A DNA stretch of 64,000 nt from Pyrocephalus nanus (taxonomy: Eukaryota; Chordata; Aves; Passeriformes; Tyrannidae), in contig CM076267.1 of NCBI GenBank assembly GCA_038380795.1, forward strand, positions 38,254,232 through 38,318,231, in the 5' to 3' direction. A program made the translations under genes and the position numbers. Numbering within the stretch: the stretch's first letter is position 1; each line of letters opens with the position of its first letter. Shown here piece by piece: positions 21,781-33,100 of this stretch. A model generated the notes under the pieces. It did not search any database and was not told the DNA's origin. It saw only the letters and a program-made list of their open reading frames with translations.

Positions 21781-24761
21781 ACATCAGACCCACAAGAATA
21801 TAAGGCTTTGGTTGACACTGGCGCTCAATGCACGTTAATGCCCTCAGGACATGTGGGACCAGAGGCTATTTCCATTTCTGGGGTGACCGGAGGGTCACAG
21901 CTGTTGACCGTGTTGGAAGCTGAAGTGAGCTTGACCGGGAAGGAGTGGCAGAAACACCCCATTGTGACTGGTCCAGATGCCCCATGTATCCTGGGCATTG
22001 ACTACCTTAGGAATGGGTATTTCAAAGACCCCAAGGGACATAGGTGGGCTTTCGGGATAGCTGCTGTAGAGACAGAAGCGGCTAAGCAGTTGAATTCACT
22101 ACCTGGCCTCTCGGAGAACCCTTCTGCTGTGGGACTGTTGAAAGTTGAGGAACAGCGAGTGCCAATTGCCACTACAATAGTGCACCGTCGGCAGTACCGA
22201 ACGAACCGAGACTCTGTGATCCCCATCCATAAGATGATCCGTGAGCTGGAAAGTCAAGGAGTGATCAGCAGGATCCACTCCCCCTTCAACAGCCCCATCT
22301 GGCCTGTGCGTAAGTCTGACGGAGAATGGAGATTGACTGTGGACTATCGTGGCCTGAATGAAGCCACCCCGCCACTGAGCGCCGCTGTTCCAGACATGTT
22401 GGAGCTCCAGTACGAGCTGGAGTCTAAGGCAGCGAGGTGGTACGCCACTACTGACATCGCGAATGCGTTCTTCTCCATTCCCTTGGCGGCAGAGTGCAGG
22501 CCGCAGTTTGCTTTCACGTGGAGGGGCGTGCAGTACACGTGGAACCGACTGCCCCAGGGGTGGAAACACAGCCCCACCATCTGCCACGGATTGATCCAGG
22601 CTACGCTAGAGAAAGGTGAAGCTCCAGAACACCTTCAGTACATTGATGACATCATTGTATGGGGGGACACAGCAGAAGAGGTCTCTGAGAAAGGAAAGAA
22701 GATCATACAGATTCTCCTGGACGCTGGGTTGGCCATCAAAAGAAGTAAAGTCAAGGGACCTGCCCGAGAGATCCAGTTCCTGGGAGTAAAGTGGCAAGAT
22801 GGACGTCGTCAGATCCCGACTGAAGTCATCGATAAAATCACAGCAATGGCCCCCCCAACTAGCAAGAAAGAAACCCAAGCTTTCCTGGGTGCCATAGGTT
22901 TTTGGAGGATGCATATCCCCGAGTACAGCCAGATCGTAAGCCCTCTCTATCTGGTAACCCGCAAGAAGAATGATTTCCAGTGGGGTCCTGAACAACAGCA
23001 AGCATTCGAACAGATTAAACAGGAGATTGCCCATGCTGTAGCCCTTGGGCCAGTCAGGACAGGACCAGATGTGAAGAATGTGCTCTACTCTGCATCTGGG
23101 GATAAGGGCCTCTCCTGGAGCCTCTGGCAGAAGGTGCCTGGTGAGACCCGAGGCCGCCCACTTGGGTTCTGGAGCCAAAGCTACAGAGGGTCAGAAGCCA
23201 ATTACACTCCAACAGAAAAGGAGATCCTAGCAGCTTATGAGGGAGTACAAGCTGCCTCAGAGGTGATTGGCACAGAAGAACAGCTCCTCCTGGCACCTCG
23301 GCTACCGGTATTGAGTTGGATGTTCAAAGGGAAGACGCCCTCTACACATCATGCCACTGATGCCACCTGGAGCAAATGGATTGCCCTGATCACGCAGCGC
23401 GCCCGCATTGGAAACCCAAATCGCCCTGGGATCCTAGAGATCATCACGAACTGGCCGGAAGGTGAGAATTTTAGTCTAGCAGAAGAAGAAGAAGGGGAGC
23501 AAGTGGTACGGGCAGAGGAAGCCCCAGCATACAACCAACTACCAGAAGAAGACATACGCTATGCACTCTTTACTGATGGTTCCTGCCGTATTGTAGGAAT
23601 GAAACGTAAATGGAAAGCAGCTGTATGGAGTCCCACACGACAAGTTGCAGAAGCTATAGAAGGAGAGGGTGAATCAAGCCAATTCGCAGAACTCAAAGCC
23701 GTCCAGCTGGCATTGGACATTGCTGAACGAGAGAAGTGGCCGAAACTTTTCCTTTACACAGACTCATGGATGGTGGCCAATGCCCTGTGGGGGTGGTGCC
23801 CAAAAATCGAGCCAATGAAGAACATCGCAACAATGCACAGGCAGACCGAGCTGCACAAGTTGAGGTGTTACAGGTGGACCTAGATTGGCAGCACAAAGGC
23901 GAACTGTTCTTAGCACGATGGGCCCATGATGCCGCTGGCCATCAGGGCAGAGATGCCACCTACAGATGGGCACGAGACCGAGGGGTGGATCTAACCATGG
24001 ATGCTATTTTTTAGGTTATCCATGACTGTGAGACATGCGCTGCCATTAAACAGGCTAAGAGACTGAAACCCCTGTGGTATGGTGGACGGTGGAATAAATA
24101 CAGATATGGGGAGGCTTGGCAGGTTGATTATATCACACTGCCACAGACCCGCCAAGGTAAGCGCTATGTGCTCACCATGGTGGAAGTCACCACTGGATGG
24201 CTGGAGACGCATCCGGTGCCCCACGCCACTGCCAGAAATACCATCCTGGGCCTCGAAAAACAGGTCCTGTGGCGGCACGGCACCCCAGAGCGGATTGAGT
24301 CAGATAATGGGACACACTTCAAGAATAGTTTAGTTACCACTTGGGCGAAAGAGCATGGCATTGAGTGGGTCTATCACATACCATACCATGCAGCAGCTGC
24401 CGGGAAGGTTGAACGGTGCAATGGACTGTTGAAGACTACCCTGAAAGCATTAGGTGGAGGGACTTTCAAACACTGGGATCAACACCTAGCAAAGGCTACA
24501 TGGTTAGTCAACACTAGAGGCTCTGTCAATCGAGCCGGCCCTGCCCAATCAGAGTCCCTTCACACTGTAGATGGGGACAAGGTCCCAGTGGTTCACATGA
24601 GAGGTATGTTAGGTAAAACAGTTTGGGTTAACCATGCCTCGAGCAAAGGCAAATCCATTCGTGGAGTTGTCTTTGCCCAAGGACCTGGTTCCACATGGTG
24701 GGTGATGCAAGAAGATGGAGAAACCCGGTGCATACCCCAAGGAGATATTATCTTAGGGTAA
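21706..24761 (+). pseudogene. pol: Pol polyprotein, element 1, broken (deletion, frameshift and stop)
   Basis: The frame is open from the gag TAG through protease (DTGA), reverse transcriptase (LPQG, YIDD) and most of RNase H. After the codon equivalent to residue 690 of element 2 pol it loses 127 bp, with the junction at 23796/23797. The frame shifts and terminates at 23881-23883 after an unrelated tail. The missing piece is the end of RNase H. The rest of RNase H and the whole integrase continue in another frame, which is cut again by TAG at 24012-24014 where element 2 has a glutamine codon. The integrase DDE region is otherwise open to TAA at 24759-24761. No functional integrase can be made from this copy as it stands. 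Confidence 0.9.
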
Positions 24762-24915
24762 ACAGGCTATAATTGTACCCGTATTTGTACCTATATATTT
24801 ATGAATGTGTATGTAGTTTAGAATAATGTATGTATGTATGGAGTTCAAGAAAAAGGGTTCAATTTGATAGATGTATAGTGGCATGGGAATGGGAAGAAAA
24901 ATTAGGGGTGGATAA
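24762..24915 (+). other. pol-to-LTR spacer with polypurine tract, element 1
   Basis: These 154 bp contain no env or other reading frame. Purine-rich stretches lie at 24848-24857 (AAGAAAAAGGG-like) and 24884-24915, the latter ending directly at the 3' LTR. The latter is the likely plus-strand primer, although it is interrupted by TT and by ATAA next to the LTR. Confidence 0.6.
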
Positions 24916-26024
24916 TGTCATAGTTCTGACTTTAGCAAGGAATTTTTCTTCCCTTCCCCTCCCCCTGTGTGTGTGTGTGTGCAGCACACCCATTTAGGTG
25001 AAAACAAAAGAACTAGCCGCAGCGCTAATGGTCGAACATTAGTTGCCTAGCAACGAAGGGGGAGGGGTTGGGGCTGGTGTGTGGGCTGGAAGGAGGTGGG
25101 GGGGAGAGTCGGGCTCGCGGGGAGGAGGAGAGGCTGCTGTGAGCTGGCAGACGCTGGTTCATTTGGGTTTTTTTTTGTTGTTGTTTTTTTTTCCTGTTGG
25201 AGCGAAGTTTTTTTTGGCTGCTGCGGTTCCTTCCCAACTATTCCTGTTTGTCGGGGCCCCCCCGGAGTTCGTGAGTTTTTTCTTCCATTGAGAGAACTTT
25301 CTGTGTTGTCGGTGTTGTTTTTTTTTTTTTTTTCGCTTCCCCCTTCCCCTTCGCCCCCCCCCCCCTTCCTCCTTTTCCTCGGGAGGGGAAGAGGAATCAG
25401 TTTTTTTTGGTTTTTTTTCCTCCGATATACCCGGGGGGGGGTGTTGTTGTTGTTTTTTTTTTTTGTTTTCCCCATCCCACGTGGCAGTGACCAGGGATCC
25501 CACAGCGCTGCCTGGTGACAGGCACTGGTGACAAGCTCTGCTCCTGTAGTGATCCAACAGCGCCACCTGGTGACTACCATAGGACACTACAGGTTCTGCA
25601 CTTCCAACGACCCAACAGCGCCACCTGGTGAATGGTACAGGACATTACAAGTTTTACACCTCCAGTGACCCGACGGCGCCCCCTGCTGACTGTGGTTGGA
25701 ACTACACCAAAGGGTGCTAAAAATTGAACTATTTTAAATTTTCCTTTTGCCGGGCTATCGGTTTTGTTCTTGAAGGGGATTATTGGTGGGTATAGTAGTA
25801 TTGCTTGGTTGTTTACTTGGGTTCTTTTTGTGTTCTTGTTAATACAAACATACCTTTTAATAAAGGGCTGTTATTTTGTTTTCCCTTTTCCATAATTTGG
25901 TTTTTTTTTCCCTTCAATCAAAGCTCCTTAGTTTTGGATTAATAATTGCTTAGGAAAAAGTTTGGGGTCTTTTCCTCCTAATCCATCCTCAGCAGAAGAC
26001 CCTTGTCCCATTTAAACTGGGACA
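24916..26024 (+). repeat. 3' LTR of element 1, 1109 bp
   Basis: It has the same length and layout as the 5' LTR, offset by 6267 bp. The only difference seen is C at 25203. AATAAA is at 25859-25864 and the X-box-like site is at 25042-25054. Confidence 0.93.
25496..25724 (-). promoter_or_regulatory. Tandem array of four CTCF-like motifs, element 1 3' LTR
   Basis: The motif cores are at 25503-25517, 25558-25572, 25616-25630 and 25674-25688, identical to those in the 5' LTR and in the same orientation. Confidence 0.6.
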
Positions 26025-26029
26025 CTTGG
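26025..26029. other. Target-site duplication CTTGG (right), element 1
   Basis: A perfect match to 18644-18648. Confidence 0.9.
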
Positions 26030-29000
26030 TATTATCTTTCATGCACTTTGATATTTTGAAAATTAGGCCTAGGCCCTTCTACCAAGAATCTGTCCATCTT
26101 TTAGTGCCTCTGGTGGTCTCAGCGTCGAATTTGCCAAGGAGCTGCAGAATTTTCTGACAGTGACTGATGGAAGTGCTGAGCACCCCTGACAGTCAGACTA
26201 TGTGCCCATTACTTTTCTGTTGTTTCCCTTGCCAGAGACTGCTTTTATGGCTTTTGTTTTTGCACAGCTCATTTCTTCATAGTTAAATGATGCATTTCCT
26301 GTGTTTCTCGTGAGAGTTTTTAGGTTCAACGTTTAATATATTCCCAATTTGTCTTCAAGCCTCTGTCTAACTAGAGGTTCTTTGTTATGGATTTTTCTAC
26401 ACTCTTACAAAACACAGATTCTATAGAAAATATTTCTCATGTCTAGAACTATAAGTTGCAGCAGTTGAACTAGAGGCAGTTCAACACAGCCTCTTGCAGC
26501 CAACAAAAATTCCAGACTCCAACCAACTGCTGAAACTCGCCCACTGCAGACTCAGGTCCCAGGACTGCCTCCTTCTGCAGCTGGAGGACAACTAACTATG
26601 AGCTCCTTGAAAGGGGAGCTGCACCAACTCTCTGCCACTCCAAACCAGCTAGACTTACTAGTACTGCACCTCCTGAGCAAAGACAATTCACTGAATAATT
26701 CCTCTTTCACAGTTTCCAGGCAGCTTTGAGAGGAAAAATGTTTGCTGTAATTAAAGATTTGAGAACTGCAGAAATGCTGATGGGACGAGAGGGACAGCAG
26801 AGAGCAGGCAGAGGCAGCAAGAAGTAAAGGTTCATCCAAGCCTTAACTGTTCTCAGTTTGGGGTCAAAACACTCCTGCTGTTGCTATCAAAGCTGCAGGG
26901 TCTGGCTGAAAGCTGAGATCTTGCCCCAAAACTGTAATTTATGCACAGTCTCTCTATTCTTCCCTTAGTAGAAATGCAGAACCAGGATTAGCCTGTTTCA
27001 GTACAAAGCAACGAGTTACACAAGCGCTTCAAGGGCTCCACCCTCAAGTATTCCAAGTTTCCTACAACAAAATCACACCCTTCAGCCATTCAGGACACAG
27101 GCAGAGAAATAAACTTCCTTGATGTGCCATTATTAAAAGGAGGGAGCTTTATGAAAGTGGCATAAACAGTTTTAAAGGTCGGGGAATCACACAGATGAAG
27201 CCTGAAATGGAGTTAAGGTGTCGCAAAATGAGCCCCACTACAATCACATCATGCCCTGAAAACATCAAACTAAATGGCACCGAGAAGTGCAGAAATGACA
27301 GCAACACTCGCAGAGTTTAAAGCAAATTTTTCCACATGGAGTGAAACTAAACCAGGAATAAAATGAAGTCATGGCTGAGAGAAGTAATTTGTAAAGCAAC
27401 ATTACAGCTGGTGCATTTAGAGTTGATTTTTCTTCTTTCCTGTAAAATATGCCAAACTGTTAAGGAACAAGTTAAGTACATCTGAATACACCAGGAGCGA
27501 TATTTTTATTAACATTTTGACAACAGATGTCACAACGTGAAACCACTGTGACAGACCCAGGTACACCTCTGAGTCTCTGTCCTTGACCCAGGCCTTTGTT
27601 AAATACCTGCAACATGACATTGCTGCAGAGCTGAGACCGTGAGGACTGAAAATGCTACAGAGGTAGTGATTCTAGAGCCAGTTTTCATTCTGGGTGAGGA
27701 TGGCAGCTTGACCACACAAAGCTGCCCAGGGTAATGGGAACGAGTCCAGGGTGATGACAGAGCCACACGCAGGCTCTGCACATACTCTGCTACCAACGAG
27801 GCACACAGTCCTTCTGATGCAGCAGTTTCATGAAGGTGTTAGGTACCATTAACAAAAAAGTCAATAAAATACTACTCAGTACAGTAGTTGCATCAATTAC
27901 AAGCCCGTCATTGGTATCAATCAGCCACCTAATTACCCTACAAACAACAATTACTGCTATTAACTTAACTCTTGCATTAACCAGACAAAATAGCACGTGG
28001 TGAGATTATTTGAAACAGTGCTGATGTACTTTATTTTCTAAGGAGTTCCTCAGTGTGTTGCTATAGAAGACACATGGATGATGTTGGGGGCTTTATTTGC
28101 CCTTAACTTAAGAAAAAAACTCCATACTTTTATCATCCTATTTGTGCATTTGAAAGAATTGCAAGTTCCTTGCTTATTTGGGATGAAAAATCTAAGTAAC
28201 TGATAAGAATCTGTTTCATTTATATTCTTGACACCTCTTGAGCATTTTAGAGCACATAATGTATTACTTAATTATATCATTAATTTTCATGGAATAATCA
28301 ATATTAGACTGATAAAGCAGCAGAGCATACATAAAACAACCAAATCCTTCCTGTGTTTTTAGAAATAATTTGATAATGAAAACAAAAGTCATTTTTATTC
28401 TGAAGCTGAATGGGAAGCTATGTCAGAGAACACAGAACCCTAAGAGATTAAACTAACAGATTTTTACTGCATAAATACAAGCTATGCAAATTTGCTAGGC
28501 TGTTGCAGAAAAAATGACCTGGAACCTGAGAGGGAAGGACAAAATTAGGACAGGAAAAGGAAAGAACAACATATTAACTGTATCATTAAAAAGTTAAAGT
28601 ACTTCCTCCCTTATACCAGTTTTGAAAGGGGCAAAGATTAGAAGCAGATGAACATCATATCAAAATCAATAGTTATGTATTGTACATCTAGACAAAGTTC
28701 CTGATCTCAACAGCACTTGTGCTGATTAACTCATATGTATAATTGAAAAAGAAGGACAGTATTTTCCAGTCACTGTTGATAAAACCAGTAAGGGAAAACT
28801 GCAGGCAACTGAGGGAATTGGTCCTAGAACCAAATCTGTTCCTAGGCAATCCAAACTGAATAATTGTTTGGTTCCATTTTATGCTAGTTCCTATGTAAGT
28901 AAATGGAAAACTAACAGACATTAAACATTCTCATTTCACAGTACTAAGCATTCACCCATCACCCACGCAGCTCATTCCTCATCCCTTGGGCTTTGACTGC

Positions 29001-29891
29001 AGCAGTGTCTGCTTAATAAATGAGCACTAATTATTCAAAATTAGGAAGAAATGCAGTACTTGGCACGTGCTCTCCTCTTTCACATCAATTCAGGAGTGTA
29101 TAACAACAGTCTGCCATGCAGGACAACAAGGAAGAGGGTAATTACAACACAAATAACACAGAGAAACAATAGTGCTCATAACTGCATCTCTAGGATGGAT
29201 TACACTGATTTTTCCTTAAGAAAAGCAGTCTCAGAGCTAGAAAGATATCCTTAGAAGTTGTGTTTTACAGAAATCAATAAAATGATTGCTGCTCCTCTGA
29301 GTAACTTCTCCATAGAATATGCAAATATACATATTGTATCTCTTTTTCAGGCAAGTGTTACATGGAAATACAAATTGAACAATTTGAATTATAAATTATT
29401 TATTTTTTATACTGTGTCTTTGTTATTTAAAATCAAAATATCTTCAATACTAAGACCTAACTAATGAGACAACCACAGTCGGCACCATCTGACAAGTGTC
29501 ACAATAGCCCAGCACCACTGAGCCTCCCCATGCTCTGCACAGCAAAAACATGCTGGAAAAATACTAAAATGTTGATTCAGAATGCTTTTCAATGAAGGAA
29601 ACTTCATATCTTCTAATGGTTTTTAGCAGCTTCCCCTGTATTGTTTTATTTCTGGATAATTTCCCTCAATGAGCTTATAATGATCTTAATTTAAATATTT
29701 CACATTTGCAGATACCTAATCTGCACCCAGACTAAATACAAAGAAAAGTTTAGCTTGTCAAATTATTCACTTTGTATCCAATCAATCAGATGCCATCATT
29801 CTTAACAGTGAATACAGAGCACATTGATCTAGTAAGTTATAACTCCTCCCTGTAAGGGATAGTTTTGTCTCAAAGAATTTTAAAAAGACTA

Positions 29892-29913
29892 TTAGTCCCC
29901 ATATGGGGACTAA
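29892..29913. repeat. 22-bp perfect palindrome
   Basis: The two 11-base halves (TTAGTCCCCAT and its reverse complement) meet with no spacer. The flanking A residues at 29891 and 29914 do not extend it. The function is unknown; it could be a dimeric protein site or chance. Confidence 0.6.
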
Positions 29914-30129
29914 AAAAGGAATTCAAATTATCTCTTACCAGTCATCCAGCTTGCTTTCTCTTCTTTTTAATATTAATTTTTACTTCAGTTTAAAGTTCCA
30001 CAAATAAGCAAAGTTGTGGAGGACAAATTTCATTTTTATAAAGAAAATATTCCTACTTTTGATGCCTTTTTCTGCCAATACAGTATATCTCTATTTTCCC
30101 CCAATTTCTGCAGCATGAATATAGAGGTG

Positions 30130-30171
30130 TTGAACCTTTGAAGGTCCCTCCCAACCAAACCATGGTTCTGT
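30130..30171 (+). mobile_element. CR1 LINE 3'-end fragment
   Basis: GAAGGTCCCTCCCAACCAAACCATGGTTCTG matches the conserved end of the CR1 3' UTR (AGGTCCCTTCCAACCC and so on), which lies just before the terminal short repeats. Upstream sequence is too diverged to place the 5' limit. The family is recognised by motif only. Confidence 0.6.
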
Positions 30172-33100
30172 AAATGCCATTTTAGCTTTGGGTCTCACAA
30201 TCATGCACAGGCAAATGAGACTATCCTGAAGTGGATAAATAGAACATGGAACTCTGACATGACACTTGGGCTTTTTGCCTCTTTCTCAAAGATGAGCTTT
30301 AGTTTGCAGTTTATAATCTGCACTCATATACCTTGTTACACAGTCAAGTGCATCCATCATTCAGGGCTGACAACACAGTCCCATATCTGAGAGGGTTTTG
30401 AGCTCTCAAACAGCTCTTTTTAGCATAAAGACAGGGCACCTGCACTGCTGCCAGTGCTGGAAGAGGTTTGCTCAGAATTAATTTGGCCATGACAATAGGT
30501 GGAAACATGAATTCATAATGCCAATCTAAGAAAATTTTTATGTATTAAAAAAAAAAGCCATGTATTTTATTTCTAGGCATTGTTAGTTTGCCTGCTTGAG
30601 AAGGAAAAGAAATTAAAAAGGCAAAATATTCCAGATTAAAGTGGTATTTTCTAAGGCAGCAAATAAATCCATGCAGAGTGCTGACAGCAATTACAGGCAG
30701 ATAAAAAATAGAAGCACATAAAGGGAATGCTTTCTTCACACGTGTCACAGCAAACAATGTCATTTCCTATTTTCCTGTAACACACTCCTGTCTCCCATAT
30801 GGCATAATGGCACACAACTGTTTTGTTCCTTTCCTTATCCTCCTTTCTTATTTCTCCTCCCAGGTTTCCTTACTTTTATCCGACCAGGAGTCACATTAGT
30901 GCCCTGAACACAGAGCAGAACAAGCAAACAGAAAGATTTCTGCAGCACCAAACGCCCAAGGACTTGGAAACTTGCAGCCTTCAGTATTTGAAATTCAAAG
31001 AAACAGCTGGAAACATTTTCAAAGTCACAAGCTGCCAAAATACAGTACTTTCTCATTTAAGCACCTCTTCATCAGACAACAGGCTACACTGTAAATCCTA
31101 TTGCTCTCAAGAGGAATGCAGCTCCACAACTAGTTTAGATGTCTCTTCCACTGATTAAAATTGCCATTTAAAATACACACAGAGGGAATATTTGCTAAAA
31201 ACTAATACTTAGAGTGAGGCGTTGTCTTGGTCTGCAATCCCAAGTTTCCCTGATGAAGTTGCACCTGCTCAATTCAAATCACACGCACTGCTCAGCGGGT
31301 TTTGGCTTCATCAGAATTTCTGATATGGGCAATTTCCCCACAGAAGTGTTATTTTGCCTGATTAGTGTTTGGGATGTTCTGATGGCACTCTCTCTATCTG
31401 CACTAGAGGAATAAGAGGGTTTGGCCACACTTGCATTTGCAGTTGTAGTGATAGCCAGTGCTCACCAGAGTCTGCTGCTCTCATCTCTTCCATAAATTCC
31501 AACCCATATCCCCCTTACCCATCAGATTCTTGGCAAGAAACTTGACCAGGATCATCTTATGACTCTGTAACGCCCCCGTGGCCTCCATTTTTCAATTTGT
31601 ATTCATGGGAAAATCTTGCCCTGAGTGGCATTTTATATTCATTTTTACCTTTATCTTTCTGAATATTAATTAGAATTATGTCCTCCTCTCCCACAGTGTC
31701 TATTTTGGCCAGTGCAAAAGTAGAACTCAGCAGTGGGGTGAGGAAGGCAGGGGGAGGGTTGACTAAAATGTAGCAACACGAGGCATTCTGCAAAGCCTTA
31801 GAAGTGTAAATCAATTCATAGGACACCCCAATGAGCAAGGCACTTGTTATCCCATTTTATGGGAATCTGAGACACAATATAAGTGACTTGCCTAAAGCCA
31901 GAACTGTCAGATGGAGGATTAGAGGTCCTGGCTCCATTTTCTTCTATTTACTACTCCGGCTTACATCGTAATTGCAAAAAGAAAGATTATTTTAAATAAA
32001 TAAATAAAATTAATTCTAGGGTCAGACTATAACTTATGTTTTGCTCTGTGAAAGAAAATGGTCTAAGTATCAACTGAGATTTTGGCAGTTGATAATTTTA
32101 GGCTTGTTTTTGGTTTTGTTTTTTTTTTTTTTTTTTACAAAAGGTTCAAAACAAAACTGTCAAATACCTCAATTCAGTGTAAAAATACCTTAAAATGACA
32201 TGAACATTTTTATGTGGAGGTGTGAGGCAACTTAAAAGACAATATTGAAAGACTAGAAAATGATGTGTAAAATAGAAAACCATTTAAGATCTTACAAGTT
32301 CTCTGGAAGCAGCGTTGGATATTCCTGAAGTGCTCACTACCTGGATTACTCAGAATTCGCTGTTACCAGTGATGCAAACCTTTCTTGATGCTAGGAGAGA
32401 AAACCAAAATGCAAGTATCCTGAGGAGATTTTACCTGAGTTTCTTTGGGCCAAGTTTCATCTTCAGGAAAGCACTGACAGGGCTCAGGGCACCTATTTTG
32501 TAGCTACATTATTTTTAGTATCTTTTTTTATAATTTCCAAGCAACCTTTAAATAAGTGAATAACTCGGTTTCACGACACTGCTCCCATGAAATTCTTTTT
32601 AGAGATTTTAGAAAGCTAACTGAAGATGCAACATTACCACTCAGAGAAGGGGACATTAGTTCTGAGCACAGTATGCTGAGCTAACAATGATCTAATTCTA
32701 TCCCCGTTTTCCTCTCCCCCTCTATTTCACTTCCCCCGATTCCCTTTTGTTTTTGTCTGACAAAGTGGGGAACAGAAGACACAAGGATCCTCCTCTCTCC
32801 ATAAGCCCAAAAGTCTGTCTGTAAATTAAGAAGCAAAAGGAGCTGGAGTGTTCGGTTGTTTTTGTTTGGTTTGCTGTTTTGGGTTTTTTTTAACTGCTGA
32901 GTCTCTTAACTCCAACCTTCTTCCCAAAGAAAAAGAAGAAAGATAACAACTAAAAGTTATGGGTTCTTAACTGTCTCGGGAACAATTTTATCTGAAAACA
33001 AACCAGCCTGCCATCAACTCAGCAGCACGACACTCTGGAGACCCAACAGCATTCCAAGGGCAGAAAATGTGTGATCCATTTGGCAGTGACAAGGTGCATC

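Larger units (their letters stand above)
18649..26024 (+). mobile_element. Endogenous retrovirus element 1, class III (ERV-L/spuma-like), 7376 bp, pol-defective
   Basis: Two 1109-bp LTRs (18649-19757 and 24916-26024) bracket, in order, a primer-binding site, an intact gag, a broken pol and a purine-rich tract. They are flanked by perfect CTTGG duplications. By eye the LTRs differ at one base (G at 18936, C at 25203), so insertion looks recent. Relative to element 2 it has an extra 17 bp in the leader, a 127-bp deletion in pol, and otherwise no internal length change. It has no env and no dUTPase. Class III is inferred from the Gag type, the spuma-like primer site, the lack of CCHC knuckles and the 5-bp target duplication. 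Confidence 0.93.

Noticed and set aside
23797..23797. The pol deletion as a spliced intron or processed copy
   Set aside because: The missing segment has no GT-AG or other splice boundaries in any alignment of the junction.
24762..24915. A possible env or accessory frame after pol
   Set aside because: There are only 154 bp before the LTR, with no usable open frame in either element.
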